A DNA stretch of 64,000 nt from Caballeronia choica (GCF_001544535.1 NZ_FCON02000023.1:1-64000); one strand, 5' to 3'; shown: positions 17,413-28,584, counted from the first letter of the stretch. Numbers and translations: made by a program. The notes: a model not told the origin generated them from the sequence alone.

Positions 17413-17531
17413 TTCCGAGGAGCGTTGCGACGGTTCCGCAAGAGGAAACCGCCAGGCTCGGAGCATTCAATCCGGACGGTTCGAAAGCGCGATAAGCGCT
17501 CATTGATCCGCCGCATCGAACGGCGCTCACG
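17413..17531 (+). ncRNA. S-adenosylhomocysteine (SAH) riboswitch
   Basis: The leader contains the conserved SAH-aptamer blocks ccgaggagcgttgcgac and ccgccaggctcgg. These are followed after a variable hairpin region by aacggcgctcac. CCGAG (17415-17419) pairs with CTCGG (17457-17461), and GAGCG (17420-17424) can form the pseudoknot with CGCTC (17524-17528). The position directly before ahcY matches known SAH riboswitches, which turn on SAH hydrolase synthesis when the toxic by-product SAH accumulates. The aptamer ends about 35 bases before the start codon, near the ribosome-binding site. Confidence 0.93.
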
Positions 17532-17566
17532 TCAACATTTCTAGCTTATTTAGAAAGGAGGGCGTG

Positions 17567-18988
<1,422 letters not shown>

Positions 18989-19037
18989 CCATCGCTATTA
19001 ATCAGCGCTTCATCGGGGCGCCGAAGCAGCAACAAGC

Positions 19038-19068
19038 CACGGGCGAGGGCGGCAAGCCCTTGCCCGTG
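19038..19068 (+). terminator. Hairpin after ahcY (weak terminator candidate)
   Basis: cacgggc (19038-19044) pairs with gcccgtg (19062-19068) and the inner agggc/gccct extends the stem. There is no T-tract, so it may process or attenuate rather than stop the transcript running into the next gene. Confidence 0.45.
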
Positions 19069-19105
19069 TTGACAGATGCCGTACCCATCAACCGGAGAAA
19101 CCTCG

Positions 19106-19459
19106 ATGACCGTGCTGCTGACATGGCTGATCAATGCGCTTGCGCTCTTGATCATCACCTATCTCGTGCCGTCGATTCACATCCGCAGTTTCGGCACCGC
19201 GCTGATTGTCGCGATCGTGCTCGGCCTCATCAATGCGGTGCTGCGTCCGGTCCTGATCCTGCTCACGCTGCCCGTGACGATCGTCACGCTCGGACTCTTC
19301 ATCCTGGTCGTGAACGCGTTGTGTTTCTGGCTGTGCGCGTCGCTGCTGAAGGGCTTCGAAGTTTCGGGTTTCTGGTCGGCGTTCTTCGGCTCGATTCTCT
19401 ACAGCATCGTGTCGTGGCTGCTGTCGGCGCTGATCTTCGGCCAGCGCAACATCGGGTGA
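19106..19459 (+). CDS. Small four-helix membrane protein (phage holin family IV-like)
   Basis: The 117-residue protein is nearly all hydrophobic, with four predicted helices and the family motif LINAVLRPVLILLTLPVTI. It resembles the phage-holin-like membrane family often found between ahcY and metF in beta-proteobacteria. That synteny comes from general knowledge. No phage genes are near, so a lysis role is not implied. The ATG with ccggagaaa upstream was chosen over an in-frame start 30 bases earlier. Confidence 0.8.
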   Translation: MTVLLTWLINALALLIITYLVPSIHIRSFGTALIVAIVLGLINAVLRPVLILLTLPVTIVTLGLFILVVNALCFWLCASLLKGFEVSGFWSAFFGSILYSIVSWLLSALIFGQRNIG

Positions 19460-19490
19460 CGCGTCGAGCGCCACTCGTACTCGGATCATC

Positions 19491-20330
19491 ATGAAACCGA
19501 TCGAACTTTCATTCGAATTCTTTCCGCCGAAAACGCAGGAAGGCGTCGACAAACTGCGCGCCACGGGTGCGCAACTCGCGCAACTCAAGCCGAAGTTCGT
19601 TTCCGTGACCTTCGGCGCGGGCGGCTCGACGCAGCAAGGCACGCTCGATACCGTCATCGACATGGCGAAGCAAGGCCTGGAAGCTGCGCCGCATTTGTCG
19701 TGCATCGGGTCGTCGAAGGAAAGCCTGCGCGCGATTCTCGGACAGTACCGCGAGAACGGCATCCGCCATATCGTCGCGTTGCGCGGCGATTTGCCTTCGG
19801 GCATGGGCGAAGTCGGCGAACTGCGTTATGCGTCGGAACTGGTGAGCTTCATCCGCGCGGAGCATGGCGACTGGTTCAACATCGAAGTGGCCGCGTATCC
19901 GGAATATCACCCGCAAGCGCGCTCGCCGCGCGCGGACCTCGAGAATTTCGTGCGCAAGGTGCAGGCGGGCGCGAATTCCGCGATCACGCAGTACTTCTAC
20001 AACGGCGACGCGTATTTCCGTTTCGTCGATGAAGCGCGCAAGCTCGGCGTCGATGTGCCGATCGTGCCCGGCATCATGCCGATCACGAACTTCACGCAAC
20101 TGATGCGTTTTTCGGAGATGTGCGGCGCGGAAGTGCCGAAGTGGATCGCGCGCCGGCTGGAAAGCTACGGCGACGACCGCGAGGCGATCCGCGCGTTCGG
20201 GCTCGATGTGGTGACGAATTTGTGCGGCCGGCTTGTCGAGCAGGGCGCGCCGGGGCTGCATTTTTATACGCTGAACGGGGCGGCCGCGACGAAGGTGATT
20301 TGCGAGCGGCTGGAGTTGAAGGGCGTGTGA
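19491..20330 (+). CDS. metF: Methylenetetrahydrofolate reductase
   Basis: MetF reduces 5,10-methylene-THF to 5-methyl-THF using FAD and NADH, supplying methyl groups for methionine synthesis. The 279-residue TIM-barrel protein starts MKPIELSFEFFPPKTQEG, typical of MetF. It contains VTFGAGGSTQQGT and the catalytic or folate-binding region HYNGDA-like AITQYFYNGDAYFRFVDEA. It is co-oriented with ahcY, forming a methyl-cycle block. Confidence 0.96.
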   Translation: MKPIELSFEFFPPKTQEGVDKLRATGAQLAQLKPKFVSVTFGAGGSTQQGTLDTVIDMAKQGLEAAPHLSCIGSSKESLRAILGQYRENGIRHIVALRGDLPSGMGEVGELRYASELVSFIRAEHGDWFNIEVAAYPEYHPQARSPRADLENFVRKVQAGANSAITQYFYNGDAYFRFVDEARKLGVDVPIVPGIMPITNFTQLMRFSEMCGAEVPKWIARRLESYGDDREAIRAFGLDVVTNLCGRLVEQGAPGLHFYTLNGAAATKVICERLELKGV

Positions 20331-20387
20331 AGGACGACGTCGATAAAAACAGTGCGCGAGGCGAGTAACGCTCGCGCGGTGTGAATC

Positions 20388-20406
20388 GGATATTTCGTAT
20401 ATCCGG
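20388..20406. repeat. CGGATAT/ATATCCG inverted repeat
   Basis: A 7-bp perfect inverted repeat with a 5-base centre lies 58 bases after metF and before the PAAR cassette. It may be a regulator site or hairpin for the cassette. A longer GC hairpin (gcgcgag/ctcgcgc) sits just upstream at about 20353-20378. Confidence 0.4.
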
Positions 20407-20464
20407 CTGTGCCCCGTTTTCTCTAGCCTCGGTTTATTCAAACTCCGAGTGACTAGAGGCCCGA

Positions 20465-20566
20465 ATGCCCGCAGACAAAACCATTATCAAGGCCACGATC
20501 ATTGGGGCGCGGGCTGAAGAACCGGCTGCCACCGTCCGCTCGCATGTGGGGCGTACTTATGCGTAA
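20465..20566 (+). CDS. Possible 33-residue upstream peptide
   Basis: An ATG with agagg six bases upstream opens a 33-codon frame (MPADKTIIKATIIGAR...). It ends by overlapping the PAAR start (ATGCGTAA arrangement). It resembles no family I recognise. It could be a translated leader coupling the PAAR gene, the remnant of a longer N-terminus, or chance. Confidence 0.35.
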   Translation: MPADKTIIKATIIGARAEEPAATVRSHVGRTYA

Positions 20567-21089
20567 GGCGGCGATACGACACGGCGACCCGACCACGACA
20601 GGCGGATTTGTTATTGCCTTCACGTCCACCATCCACGATGACAAGAAGAAAGTCGCTCTAAGCGGCGATGAGGCCACTTGTGGTACCTGCAAGGGCTCAT
20701 TCAAGATAGTTGGGACCGGCAAGGGAATGTCGGAGAGGGGGCGAGACGTCGTTGTCGACGGTGACCTTGTTTTGTGTCCATGCGGCAAGAACCGCGTCAT
20801 CGTTGGCGGCAATCCAGGCATCTTTCTCGCGACAACTCGAGATTCGGCGGGCGCAAAGAGCGCCGCTGAAGCCGTCGTGCCACCTGACTCGCCAACGTCG
20901 CCTGGCTACGACCAGCACTTTCAGTTGATCGACCAGGACGGAGTCCCTCTCCAAGGCGTGCTTGTCCACCTTCAAACACCCGCCGGTGACGTTCGAGAAA
21001 TCACGACCACGCCTGAAGGCAGAACACCGATTGTCGCTGGTAACAGTGGCGAGTCCATCAAACTGCATATCAACTATCGGAGCGAGTAA
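20559..21089 (+). CDS. PAAR-domain T6SS spike-tip protein
   Basis: PAAR proteins form the sharp tip on the VgrG spike of type VI secretion systems and carry effectors. The 176-residue protein has a PAAR domain (residues ~5-95; AIRHGDPTTTGG, then a CGTC pair and CPCGKNRVIVGG near the zinc site). A C-terminal beta-rich extension follows (~118-176; FQLIDQDGVPLQGVLVHL), like the transthyretin-type domains that link PAAR to cargo. Its stop overlaps the start of the next gene (TAATG), as expected for a spike-effector pair. No T6SS structural gene is within this window. Confidence 0.85.
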   Translation: MRKAAIRHGDPTTTGGFVIAFTSTIHDDKKKVALSGDEATCGTCKGSFKIVGTGKGMSERGRDVVVDGDLVLCPCGKNRVIVGGNPGIFLATTRDSAGAKSAAEAVVPPDSPTSPGYDQHFQLIDQDGVPLQGVLVHLQTPAGDVREITTTPEGRTPIVAGNSGESIKLHINYRSE

Positions 21090-21868
21090 TGTCCACAGTC
21101 GCTACCGCGCCTCTCACGCCGAAGAGCGACACTCGGCCTCATGTCGTCAAGCTCAAGATATTTTGGAAGACAACTCGGCAATGGACCGATGCAGAAGTTG
21201 CCGATTACCGCGCTTCGGTACCGATTCTCGCCGAACAAATCCGAGGCGAGCAGTACTGGTCAAAAAACGGCGATATTCATGCCAACCGATTCACCTGCGA
21301 AGATTTCGCATTGCGCGTATTGATTCAGTACGCCGCGTCGAATGGGCTGCCGATCAAGTTGACTGATGGCGTGCGAACGTATCGGAATATGGAACTGTAC
21401 GGGAAACCTGAGCACGGCCAATACGATTCCAGCATGTATGGATTTGCTGATATGGTGGAATTGACCTACGGCGCTCCGGACATGCAGCGATCAGGCTCGA
21501 ACACCGTGAGAGTCAGCGGGCCGGACGCACTGCTTCCGGGCGACATTCTGGCCCAAGCAAATGATTGGGCTGGCATTGCGCACCACGTTCAATTGGTAAT
21601 CAGCAAAAGCGCTTCGAATATTTCGGTGATGCAAGGCAATTCCAGCGGGGTGATAGTTCGACCGCTCACTACCTTCTTGCGAGTGCTTGGCATGAATCGG
21701 GCCGATCCGCAAAACGGTTCATACGCCGGCGTGAAACCCGAAACGGGCAGTTATTCGCCGAGCGGCGTCGGTTGGGATTACAAAAACGACATTACTGGAC
21801 GCAACGTTGCAAATTTTCTCAAAGAATTCGAATTGTATAGATGGAATTTCTTCGAGTTCAACCGTTAG
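21089..21868 (+). CDS. Candidate T6SS effector, NlpC/P60-like cysteine hydrolase fold
   Basis: The 259-residue protein is not a family I can name. It has a Cys in FTCEDFALRV at residue 70, a GDIL turn at 151-154 and a HHVQLV strand at 165-170. A nucleophilic Cys on a helix, followed much later by His on a strand after a G-D-I/L turn, is the layout of NlpC/P60 and related papain-like amidases, many of which cut peptidoglycan. It is coupled to a PAAR gene and followed by a small two-helix membrane protein suited to immunity against a periplasmic toxin. Base composition becomes A/T-richer along it. The enzymatic role is inference. Confidence 0.6.
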   Translation: MSTVATAPLTPKSDTRPHVVKLKIFWKTTRQWTDAEVADYRASVPILAEQIRGEQYWSKNGDIHANRFTCEDFALRVLIQYAASNGLPIKLTDGVRTYRNMELYGKPEHGQYDSSMYGFADMVELTYGAPDMQRSGSNTVRVSGPDALLPGDILAQANDWAGIAHHVQLVISKSASNISVMQGNSSGVIVRPLTTFLRVLGMNRADPQNGSYAGVKPETGSYSPSGVGWDYKNDITGRNVANFLKEFELYRWNFFEFNR

Positions 21869-21881
21869 GCGCCAGATACTA

Positions 21882-22082
21882 ATGCAAACATATTTGTCGT
21901 TTCTTGCCGATAGTGATCTATTCGGGACGTTAGCCATGCTATCTTTTTTCGTTGCCGCGAGCGGCTTGTTCAAGGCGATTCGTCGGTCGCGTTTCTATTT
22001 TCCCGTGGCTTTCGTCTGTCTTCTTTTCATGCCTGTGCTTCACGCCATCGGCTCATATTATCTATCTCAGCCGAATCTCTAA
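21882..22082 (+). CDS. Two-helix membrane protein, candidate immunity protein
   Basis: The 66-residue product has two hydrophobic segments (LFGTLAMLSFFVAASGLF and FYFPVAFVCLLFMPVLHAI) joined by a short basic loop. It starts 13 bases after the presumed effector and is A/T-richer than the neighbourhood. Its C-terminal half aligns by eye with the decayed gene at 22170-22387. Membrane immunity proteins commonly sit directly after cell-wall-targeting effectors; this assignment is from context only. Confidence 0.55.
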   Translation: MQTYLSFLADSDLFGTLAMLSFFVAASGLFKAIRRSRFYFPVAFVCLLFMPVLHAIGSYYLSQPNL

Positions 22083-22169
22083 GATGCAAAACTACCCTGG
22101 TTTTCGCGAAGTTCGGCGCGCGGCTTCCCGTTCGTCGCACGTCCACGATTGTCTTGCGGAGTCCAACCA

Positions 22170-22387
22170 TTGAACGAGCACATGCGCGCGTTGCTGTCAG
22201 TGATAACGGACGATCCGTCTGGGGCCATTTGGGTAATCGTTCTGGTTAATCTAATGTCGTGGTTGCCATTTTGTTCAATACGCTTTGGCAAACAAAGGCG
22301 TTCAGGGCGCTGATCATCGCGCAACTGCTCGTGGTTCCAGTCGTTGCGGCCATTGGATTTCACTATGCAATTCGACCGCCAGCGTGA
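22170..22387 (+). pseudogene. Frameshifted second copy of the candidate immunity gene
   Basis: A TTG start with ggag eight bases upstream reads LNEHMRALLSVITDD, then a first helix AIWVIVLVNLM, before an early stop. After one missing base near 22255-22265, another frame continues VVVAILFNTLWQTKAFRALI and LLVVPVVAAIGFHYAIRPPA to a TGA. The joined product matches the preceding protein (FNTLWQ..LLVVPVVAAIGFHY against FKAIRR..LLFMPVLHAIGSYY). The total length, 218 bases, is one short of a whole number of codons. It could be a real pseudogene, a sequencing error, or, less likely, programmed frameshifting. Confidence 0.6.
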
Positions 22388-22900
22388 GCGTGTAACGCTT
22401 TCGCTCGGCCTCGAATCCCGTTGTTTCACCTTCCGCTCCCTCGCCTCAAACCCACCAAAACCAATATTTCGCGCTCCGACCTATCACGCCTGAACATCAT
22501 CAATAACCAAACCGTATCGAAATCCGCGAATCGCGGAAAACCCCCACAAAATCAACCGCGCGCGTTGAATTTGTTCATGCTACGGTAGCGCCCGAATTCG
22601 CCGTCGAGCCGGTTTTCCGTCCGCCGATTCGCTCGCCTTGGTGCGCGTCGCAGGATGCATCGTTTCCCCGATCAGAAAGCGTTCCTTACAGATTCGCGCG
22701 GAAATGCCCGATGCGCGGAAACCGGAGCCGAACAGCCATTCATCGCGTGTGTTTCGCACACCGCCCATGTCGTCACGCCTTGCCGCGCCAGGACTGGCAC
22801 ACACGGATTTCGCCGCGAACTCCGTTGCCTTGTTCGGGCCGGTAAAGCTCAGTAATATCGCGCTACGCTGGCTCAAGCCAGCACCGAACCTGGAGGAAAC
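22388..22900. other. Intergenic region upstream of dppA
   Basis: The 513 bases hold no convincing gene. The first ~190 are A/T-rich and probably belong to the transferred PAAR cassette. The rest returns to high GC and ends with a good sigma-70 promoter (listed) before dppA. Short open frames at 22638-22904 look like chance. Confidence 0.5.
22830..22858 (+). promoter_or_regulatory. Sigma-70 promoter of dppA
   Basis: ttgttc at 22830-22835, a 17-base spacer and taatat at 22853-22858 form a good housekeeping promoter. It lies 42 bases before the dppA start codon. Confidence 0.75.
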
Positions 22901-24538
22901 ATGAAAAACAATGGCCTGTTGCGAGCCGCTCGTATCTCGATGCTCGTAGGCGCCGCCGTCACGGCATCGCTCTTTGCAGCGACCGCCGCCAACGCCGCCG
23001 CGTCGATTCCCAACAAGACGCTGGTGTATTGCTCGGAAGGCAGCCCGGCCGGTTTCGATCCCGCTCAGTACACCACGGGTGTCGATTTCACCGCGAACAC
23101 GTTCACCGTGTATAACCGCCTCGTCGAATTCGAGCGCGGCGGCACGAAGGTCGAGCCAGGTCTCGCGGAAAAGTGGGACGTCTCGTCGGACGGCCTGACC
23201 TACACGTTCCATCTGCGCCACGGCGTGAAGTTCCAGACGACATCGTTCTTCAAGCCGACGCGCGAATTCAACGCGGACGACGTGCTGTTCACGTTCAACC
23301 GCATGCTCGATCCGAACCAGCCGTTCCGGAAGGCTTATCCGACCCAGTTCCCGTACTTCACCGACATGGGCCTCGACAAGCTGATCACGAAGGTCGAAAA
23401 GGTCGATCCGTACACGGTCAAGTTCACGCTGAAGGAAGTCAACGCGCCGTTCATCCAGAACCTGGCGATGGAATACGCGTCGATTCTCTCGGCTGAATAC
23501 ACCGACAAGCTGCTGAAGGACGGCAAGCCGGCCGACCTCAACCAGTTCCCGGTCGGCACCGGTCCGTTCATTTTCCGCAGCTACACGAAGGACGCGACCA
23601 TCCGCTTCGACGGCAATCCCGACTACTGGAAGCCGAACGAAGTGAAGATCTCGAAGCTGATCTTCTCGATCACGCCGGATGCCGCCGTGCGCGTCCAGAA
23701 GATGAAGAACAACGAATGCCAGGTGATGAGCTATCCGCGTCCGGGCGACATCGCGTCGCTGAAGGCGGCATCGAACCTGGATACGCCGTCGCAGGCGGGC
23801 TTCAACGAAGGTTACGTCGCGTACAACGTGACGAAGAAGAACCTCGGCAACACCGACGTGCGCCGTGCGCTCGACATGGCGATCAACAAGAAGGCGATCA
23901 TCGAATCGGTGTATCAGGGCGCGGGGCAGGCGGCCGTCGCTCCGATGCCGCCGACGCAGTGGTCCTATGACAAGAACCTGAAGGGCCAGTCCTACGACAC
24001 CGCGAAGGCCAAGGAACTGCTGACAAAGGCGGGCTTCCCGAACGGCTTCGAAATCACGCTGTGGGCGATGCCGGTCCAGCGCGCCTACAACCCGAACGCG
24101 CGTCTGATGGCCGAGATGATCCAGGCCGACTGGGCGAAGATCGGCGTGAAGGCGAATATCGTCTCGTATGAATGGGGCGAATACCTGAAACGCGCGCATG
24201 CGGGCGAGCACGACGCACTGCTGATCGGCTGGACGGGCGACAACGGCGACCCCGACAACTGGCTCGGCACGCTGCTCGGCTGCGACGCGGTGAAGGGCAG
24301 CAACTTCTCGAAGTGGTGCTACAAGCCGTTCGACGACCTGGTCAGCAAGGGCCGCGTGTCAAGCGACGTTGCGCAGCGCACCAAGGTCTACACCGACGCG
24401 CAGCAGATCTTCGCGCAGCAACTGCCGTTCTCGCCGATCGCTCACTCGACCGTCTACCAGCCCGTCAGCAAGAAGGTGACGGACATGAAGATCGAGCCGC
24501 TCGGCTATGTCCGCTTCGATGGCGTCGGTATGCAGTAA
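22901..24538 (+). CDS. dppA: Peptide ABC transporter, periplasmic binding protein
   Basis: This family-5 solute-binding protein (545 residues) captures di- or oligopeptides in the periplasm for the DppBCDF importer. It has a Sec signal peptide ending at about ANAAA and no lipobox Cys. The binding-protein core includes LVYCSEGSPAGFDPAQYTTG and GLAEKWDVSSDGLTYTFHLR. A strong ggagg site precedes the ATG. It is the first gene of dppABCDF and is separated from dppB by two hairpins, which probably allow it to be made in excess. Heme or ALA uptake, seen in some DppA systems, is possible but not readable here. Confidence 0.93.
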   Translation: MKNNGLLRAARISMLVGAAVTASLFAATAANAAASIPNKTLVYCSEGSPAGFDPAQYTTGVDFTANTFTVYNRLVEFERGGTKVEPGLAEKWDVSSDGLTYTFHLRHGVKFQTTSFFKPTREFNADDVLFTFNRMLDPNQPFRKAYPTQFPYFTDMGLDKLITKVEKVDPYTVKFTLKEVNAPFIQNLAMEYASILSAEYTDKLLKDGKPADLNQFPVGTGPFIFRSYTKDATIRFDGNPDYWKPNEVKISKLIFSITPDAAVRVQKMKNNECQVMSYPRPGDIASLKAASNLDTPSQAGFNEGYVAYNVTKKNLGNTDVRRALDMAINKKAIIESVYQGAGQAAVAPMPPTQWSYDKNLKGQSYDTAKAKELLTKAGFPNGFEITLWAMPVQRAYNPNARLMAEMIQADWAKIGVKANIVSYEWGEYLKRAHAGEHDALLIGWTGDNGDPDNWLGTLLGCDAVKGSNFSKWCYKPFDDLVSKGRVSSDVAQRTKVYTDAQQIFAQQLPFSPIAHSTVYQPVSKKVTDMKIEPLGYVRFDGVGMQ

Positions 24539-24543
24539 GCTTG

Positions 24544-24621
24544 AAAGCGGTACGCTTTTTGCACTAATTCATAACTAGTCGAAAAGGTCCGGCGACAAGG
24601 GTCACGAGCCCGCGTCGCCGG
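24544..24621 (+). terminator. Two hairpins between dppA and dppB (attenuator)
   Basis: aaagcg-gta-cgcttt followed by T residues (24544-24560) is a short intrinsic terminator. A second stem, ccggcgac (24589-24596) with gtcgccgg (24614-24621), follows. Partial termination here would give more binding protein than permease. Confidence 0.65.
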
Positions 24622-24650
24622 TTGCATTTTTCCTCCCCAAAGAGACGACC

Positions 24651-25661
24651 ATGTTCCGATTCGTTTTGCGGCGCATAGGGATGGTGATTCCGACCTTCAT
24701 CGGCATCACGATTCTCGCGTTCGCACTCATCCACCTGATCCCGGGCGACCCCATCGAAGTCATGATGGGCGAGCGCGGCGTGGACCCGGCGATGCACGCC
24801 GAAGCCATGAAGCGCCTGGGGCTCGACGAGCCGCTGCCGCTTCAGTATCTCCACTATGTCGGCCATGCGCTGAAGGGCGACCTCGGCATGTCGATCATCA
24901 CGAATACGAGCGTGATGGGCGAGTTTGCGGCGCGCTTTCCCGCCACGCTCGAACTGTCGATCTGCGCGATGATCTTCGCGCTCGTGGTCGGCCTGCCGGC
25001 GGGCGTCATCGCGGCGCTCAGGCGCGGCACGGTCATCGATCACGGCGTGATGGGCACCGCGCTCACCGGCTATTCGATGCCGATCTTCTGGTGGGGCTTG
25101 ATCCTCATCATGTTCTTCTCGGCGAAGCTCGGCTGGACGCCGGTGTCGGGCCGCATCGCGGTCGAGTACGACATCCCGCACGTCACGGGCTTCATGCTGT
25201 GGGACGCGCTCTTCTCCACCGACGAAGGCGCGTTCAAGTCCGCCGTCAGCCACCTGATCCTGCCGACTATCGTGCTCGGCACGATTCCGCTGGCCGTCAT
25301 CGCGCGGATGACGCGATCGTCGATGCTCGAAGTGCTGCGCGAGGACTACATCCGCACCGCGCGCGCAAAGGGCCTCGCGCCCGGACGGGTCGTGGTCGTG
25401 CATGCGCTGCGCAACGCGCTGATCCCCGTCGTCACCGTGATCGGCCTGCAGGTCGGCACGCTGCTCGCGGGCGCCGTGCTGACCGAAACGTTGTTCTCAT
25501 GGCCGGGCGTCGGCAAATGGCTCATCGACGCGATCTCCCGCCGCGACTATCCGGTCGTGCAGGGCGGCATCCTGATGATCGCGACGCTGGTCATTGTGGT
25601 GAACCTCGTCGTGGATCTGCTCTACGGCGTGTTGAACCCGCGCATTCGCCATACGAGGTAA
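24651..25661 (+). CDS. dppB: Dipeptide ABC transporter permease
   Basis: DppB (336 residues) is one half of the transmembrane channel. It begins with the family N-terminus MFRFVLRRIGMVIPTFIGIT, has six hydrophobic segments, and carries the EAA cytoplasmic loop around REDYIRTARAKGLAPGRVVV that contacts the ATPases. It is co-transcribed with dppC, D and F. Confidence 0.95.
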   Translation: MFRFVLRRIGMVIPTFIGITILAFALIHLIPGDPIEVMMGERGVDPAMHAEAMKRLGLDEPLPLQYLHYVGHALKGDLGMSIITNTSVMGEFAARFPATLELSICAMIFALVVGLPAGVIAALRRGTVIDHGVMGTALTGYSMPIFWWGLILIMFFSAKLGWTPVSGRIAVEYDIPHVTGFMLWDALFSTDEGAFKSAVSHLILPTIVLGTIPLAVIARMTRSSMLEVLREDYIRTARAKGLAPGRVVVVHALRNALIPVVTVIGLQVGTLLAGAVLTETLFSWPGVGKWLIDAISRRDYPVVQGGILMIATLVIVVNLVVDLLYGVLNPRIRHTR

Positions 25662-25665
25662 AAAC

Positions 25666-26586
25666 GTGGCCGACATCCAAAACAACCTCCCCCCCCAAGC
25701 CGTCACGCCACCGCCGAGCGGGCGCCTGGTCGCGGGCCGCGAATTCTGGGCGAACTTCTCGCGCAATCGCGGTGCCGTGGTCGCGGGCGCGATCGTGCTC
25801 GTGCTGATCTTCATCGCGCTCTTCGCGCCGCTGATCGCGCCGCACAGTCCGATCGAGCAATATCGCGACTACGTGAAAATTCCGCCCGCGTGGCTCGAAG
25901 GCGGCAACCATCAGTTCCTGCTCGGCACCGACGAAGCCGGCCGCGACATCCTCTCGCGCCTGATGTACGGTGCGCGGCTGTCGTTCTGGATCGGCTTCGT
26001 GTCGGTCGTGCTCGCGCTGATTCCGGGCGTCGTGCTCGGGCTCATGGCCGCGTTCTTCCACTGGCTCGACACGCCGATCATGCGCGTGATGGACGTGCTG
26101 CTCGCGCTGCCTTCGCTGTTGCTGGCAGTGGCGGTGGTCGCGATCATCGGGCCGGGACTCGTCAATACGATGCTCGCGATCGCGATCGTCGCGCTGCCCG
26201 GTTATGTGCGTCTCACGCGCGCATCGGCGCTCGGCGAACTGCAGAAGGAGTACGTGACGGCGTCGCGCGTGGCCGGTGCCGGCACCGTGCGCCTGATGTT
26301 CTCGCAAGTGCTGCCGAACTGCGCGGCGCCGCTGATCGTGCAGGCCACGCTGGGTTTCTCCTCCGCGATCCTCGATGCCGCCGCGCTCGGCTTCCTCGGC
26401 CTCGGCGTCCAGCCGCCGGCGGCGGAATGGGGCGCGATGCTCGCTTCGGCGCGCGACTACATCGAAAGCGCGTGGTGGATCGTCACGATGCCGGGTCTTT
26501 CGATCCTGGTCTCGGTGCTCGTCATCAACCTCCTCGGCGACGGGCTGCGCGATGCGCTCGATCCCAAACTGAAACGGATGGCATGA
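25666..26586 (+). CDS. dppC: Dipeptide ABC transporter permease
   Basis: DppC (306 residues) is the second permease subunit. The N-terminal OppC/DppC domain ([20 protein letters not shown]) is followed by the five-helix core and an EAA loop ([20 protein letters not shown]). The start is a GTG with gagg upstream, four bases after dppB. It abuts dppD with one base between. Confidence 0.95.
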   Translation: MADIQNNLPPQAVTPPPSGRLVAGREFWANFSRNRGAVVAGAIVLVLIFIALFAPLIAPHSPIEQYRDYVKIPPAWLEGGNHQFLLGTDEAGRDILSRLMYGARLSFWIGFVSVVLALIPGVVLGLMAAFFHWLDTPIMRVMDVLLALPSLLLAVAVVAIIGPGLVNTMLAIAIVALPGYVRLTRASALGELQKEYVTASRVAGAGTVRLMFSQVLPNCAAPLIVQATLGFSSAILDAAALGFLGLGVQPPAAEWGAMLASARDYIESAWWIVTMPGLSILVSVLVINLLGDGLRDALDPKLKRMA

Positions 26587-26587
26587 C

Positions 26588-27579
26588 ATGAGCGATCTAT
26601 TGACTATCCGCAATCTCGAAGTCAGCTTCGCCGGCACGCAGGCGGTCGATCGCATCGACTTGTCGGTCGAGCCGGGTGAAGTGGTCGGCGTGGTCGGCGA
26701 ATCGGGTTCGGGCAAGAGCGTCACGATGATGGCGCTGATGGGCCTGATCGACGCGCCCGGCAAGGTAACCGCCGATGAAGTCACGTTCGATGGGAAGGAC
26801 TTGCTGAAGGCGTCGGCGCGCGAGCGTCGCAAGATCATCGGCAAGGACATCGCGATGGTGTTCCAGGACGCGCTCTCCAGCCTGAACCCGAGCTACACCG
26901 TCGGCTACCAGATCAAGGAAGTGCTGAAACTGCACGAAGGCCTGCGCGGCGACGCGCTGAACCGCCGCGCGCTGGAACTGCTCGATCAGGTCGGCATCCC
27001 CGATGCGAAGAGCCGCATCAACGCGTTTCCGCACCAGATGTCGGGCGGGATGAACCAGCGCGTGATGATCGCGATGGCGGTCGCGTGCAACCCGAAGCTC
27101 CTGATCGCCGACGAGCCGACCACCGCGCTCGACGTGACGATCCAGGCGCAGATCATGGAACTGCTCGTGCAGTTGCAACGGGAGCGCGGCATGGCGCTCG
27201 TGCTGATTTCGCACGATCTCGCGGTCGTGTCGGAAGTGGCGCAGCGCGTGGCCGTGATGTACGCGGGCGAGATCATCGAGACGAATCGCGTGCCGACGAT
27301 CTTCAGCGAGCCGCATCATCCGTACACGGAAGCGCTGCTGGCCGCGATCCCCGAGCACAGCCGCGGCGCCGAGCGTCTCGCGGCGTTGCCGGGCATGGTG
27401 CCGGGCCGCGACGACCGCCCGAGCGGCTGTCTCTTCGCGCCGCGTTGCAAGTACGCTATCGACGAGTGCTGGAAAGGCCGACCGGCGCTCGCGCAACTCG
27501 ATCCGAATGACGCCGCCGTGCGGGCGCGCTGCATCAAGCCGCTCAACCTGCAGGCCGTCGTTGAACATGGAGGCGCGCG

Positions 27580-27583
<4 letters not shown>
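26588..27583 (+). CDS. dppD: Dipeptide ABC transporter ATPase
   Basis: DppD (331 residues) hydrolyses ATP to drive import. It has a Walker A GESGSGKS (~residues 38-45), the signature [15 protein letters not shown], Walker [14 protein letters not shown] and a His switch. The C-terminal oligopeptide-type extension carries a Cys-rich segment ([16 protein letters not shown]). It overlaps dppF by 4 bp (ATGA). Confidence 0.96.

Positions 27584-28576
<993 letters not shown>

Positions 28577-28584
<8 letters not shown>

Noticed and set aside
19106-19459. Prophage holin
   Set aside because: The small four-helix protein resembles a holin family, but no phage genes are near and the position between ahcY and metF is a housekeeping context.
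22638-22904. Plus-strand short frame before dppA
   Set aside because: It overlaps the dppA promoter and ribosome-binding site and has no plausible start signal.
22580-24211. 543-codon minus-strand frame antisense to dppA
   Set aside because: Shadow of the dppA coding frame; no ribosome-binding site and no recognisable domain.
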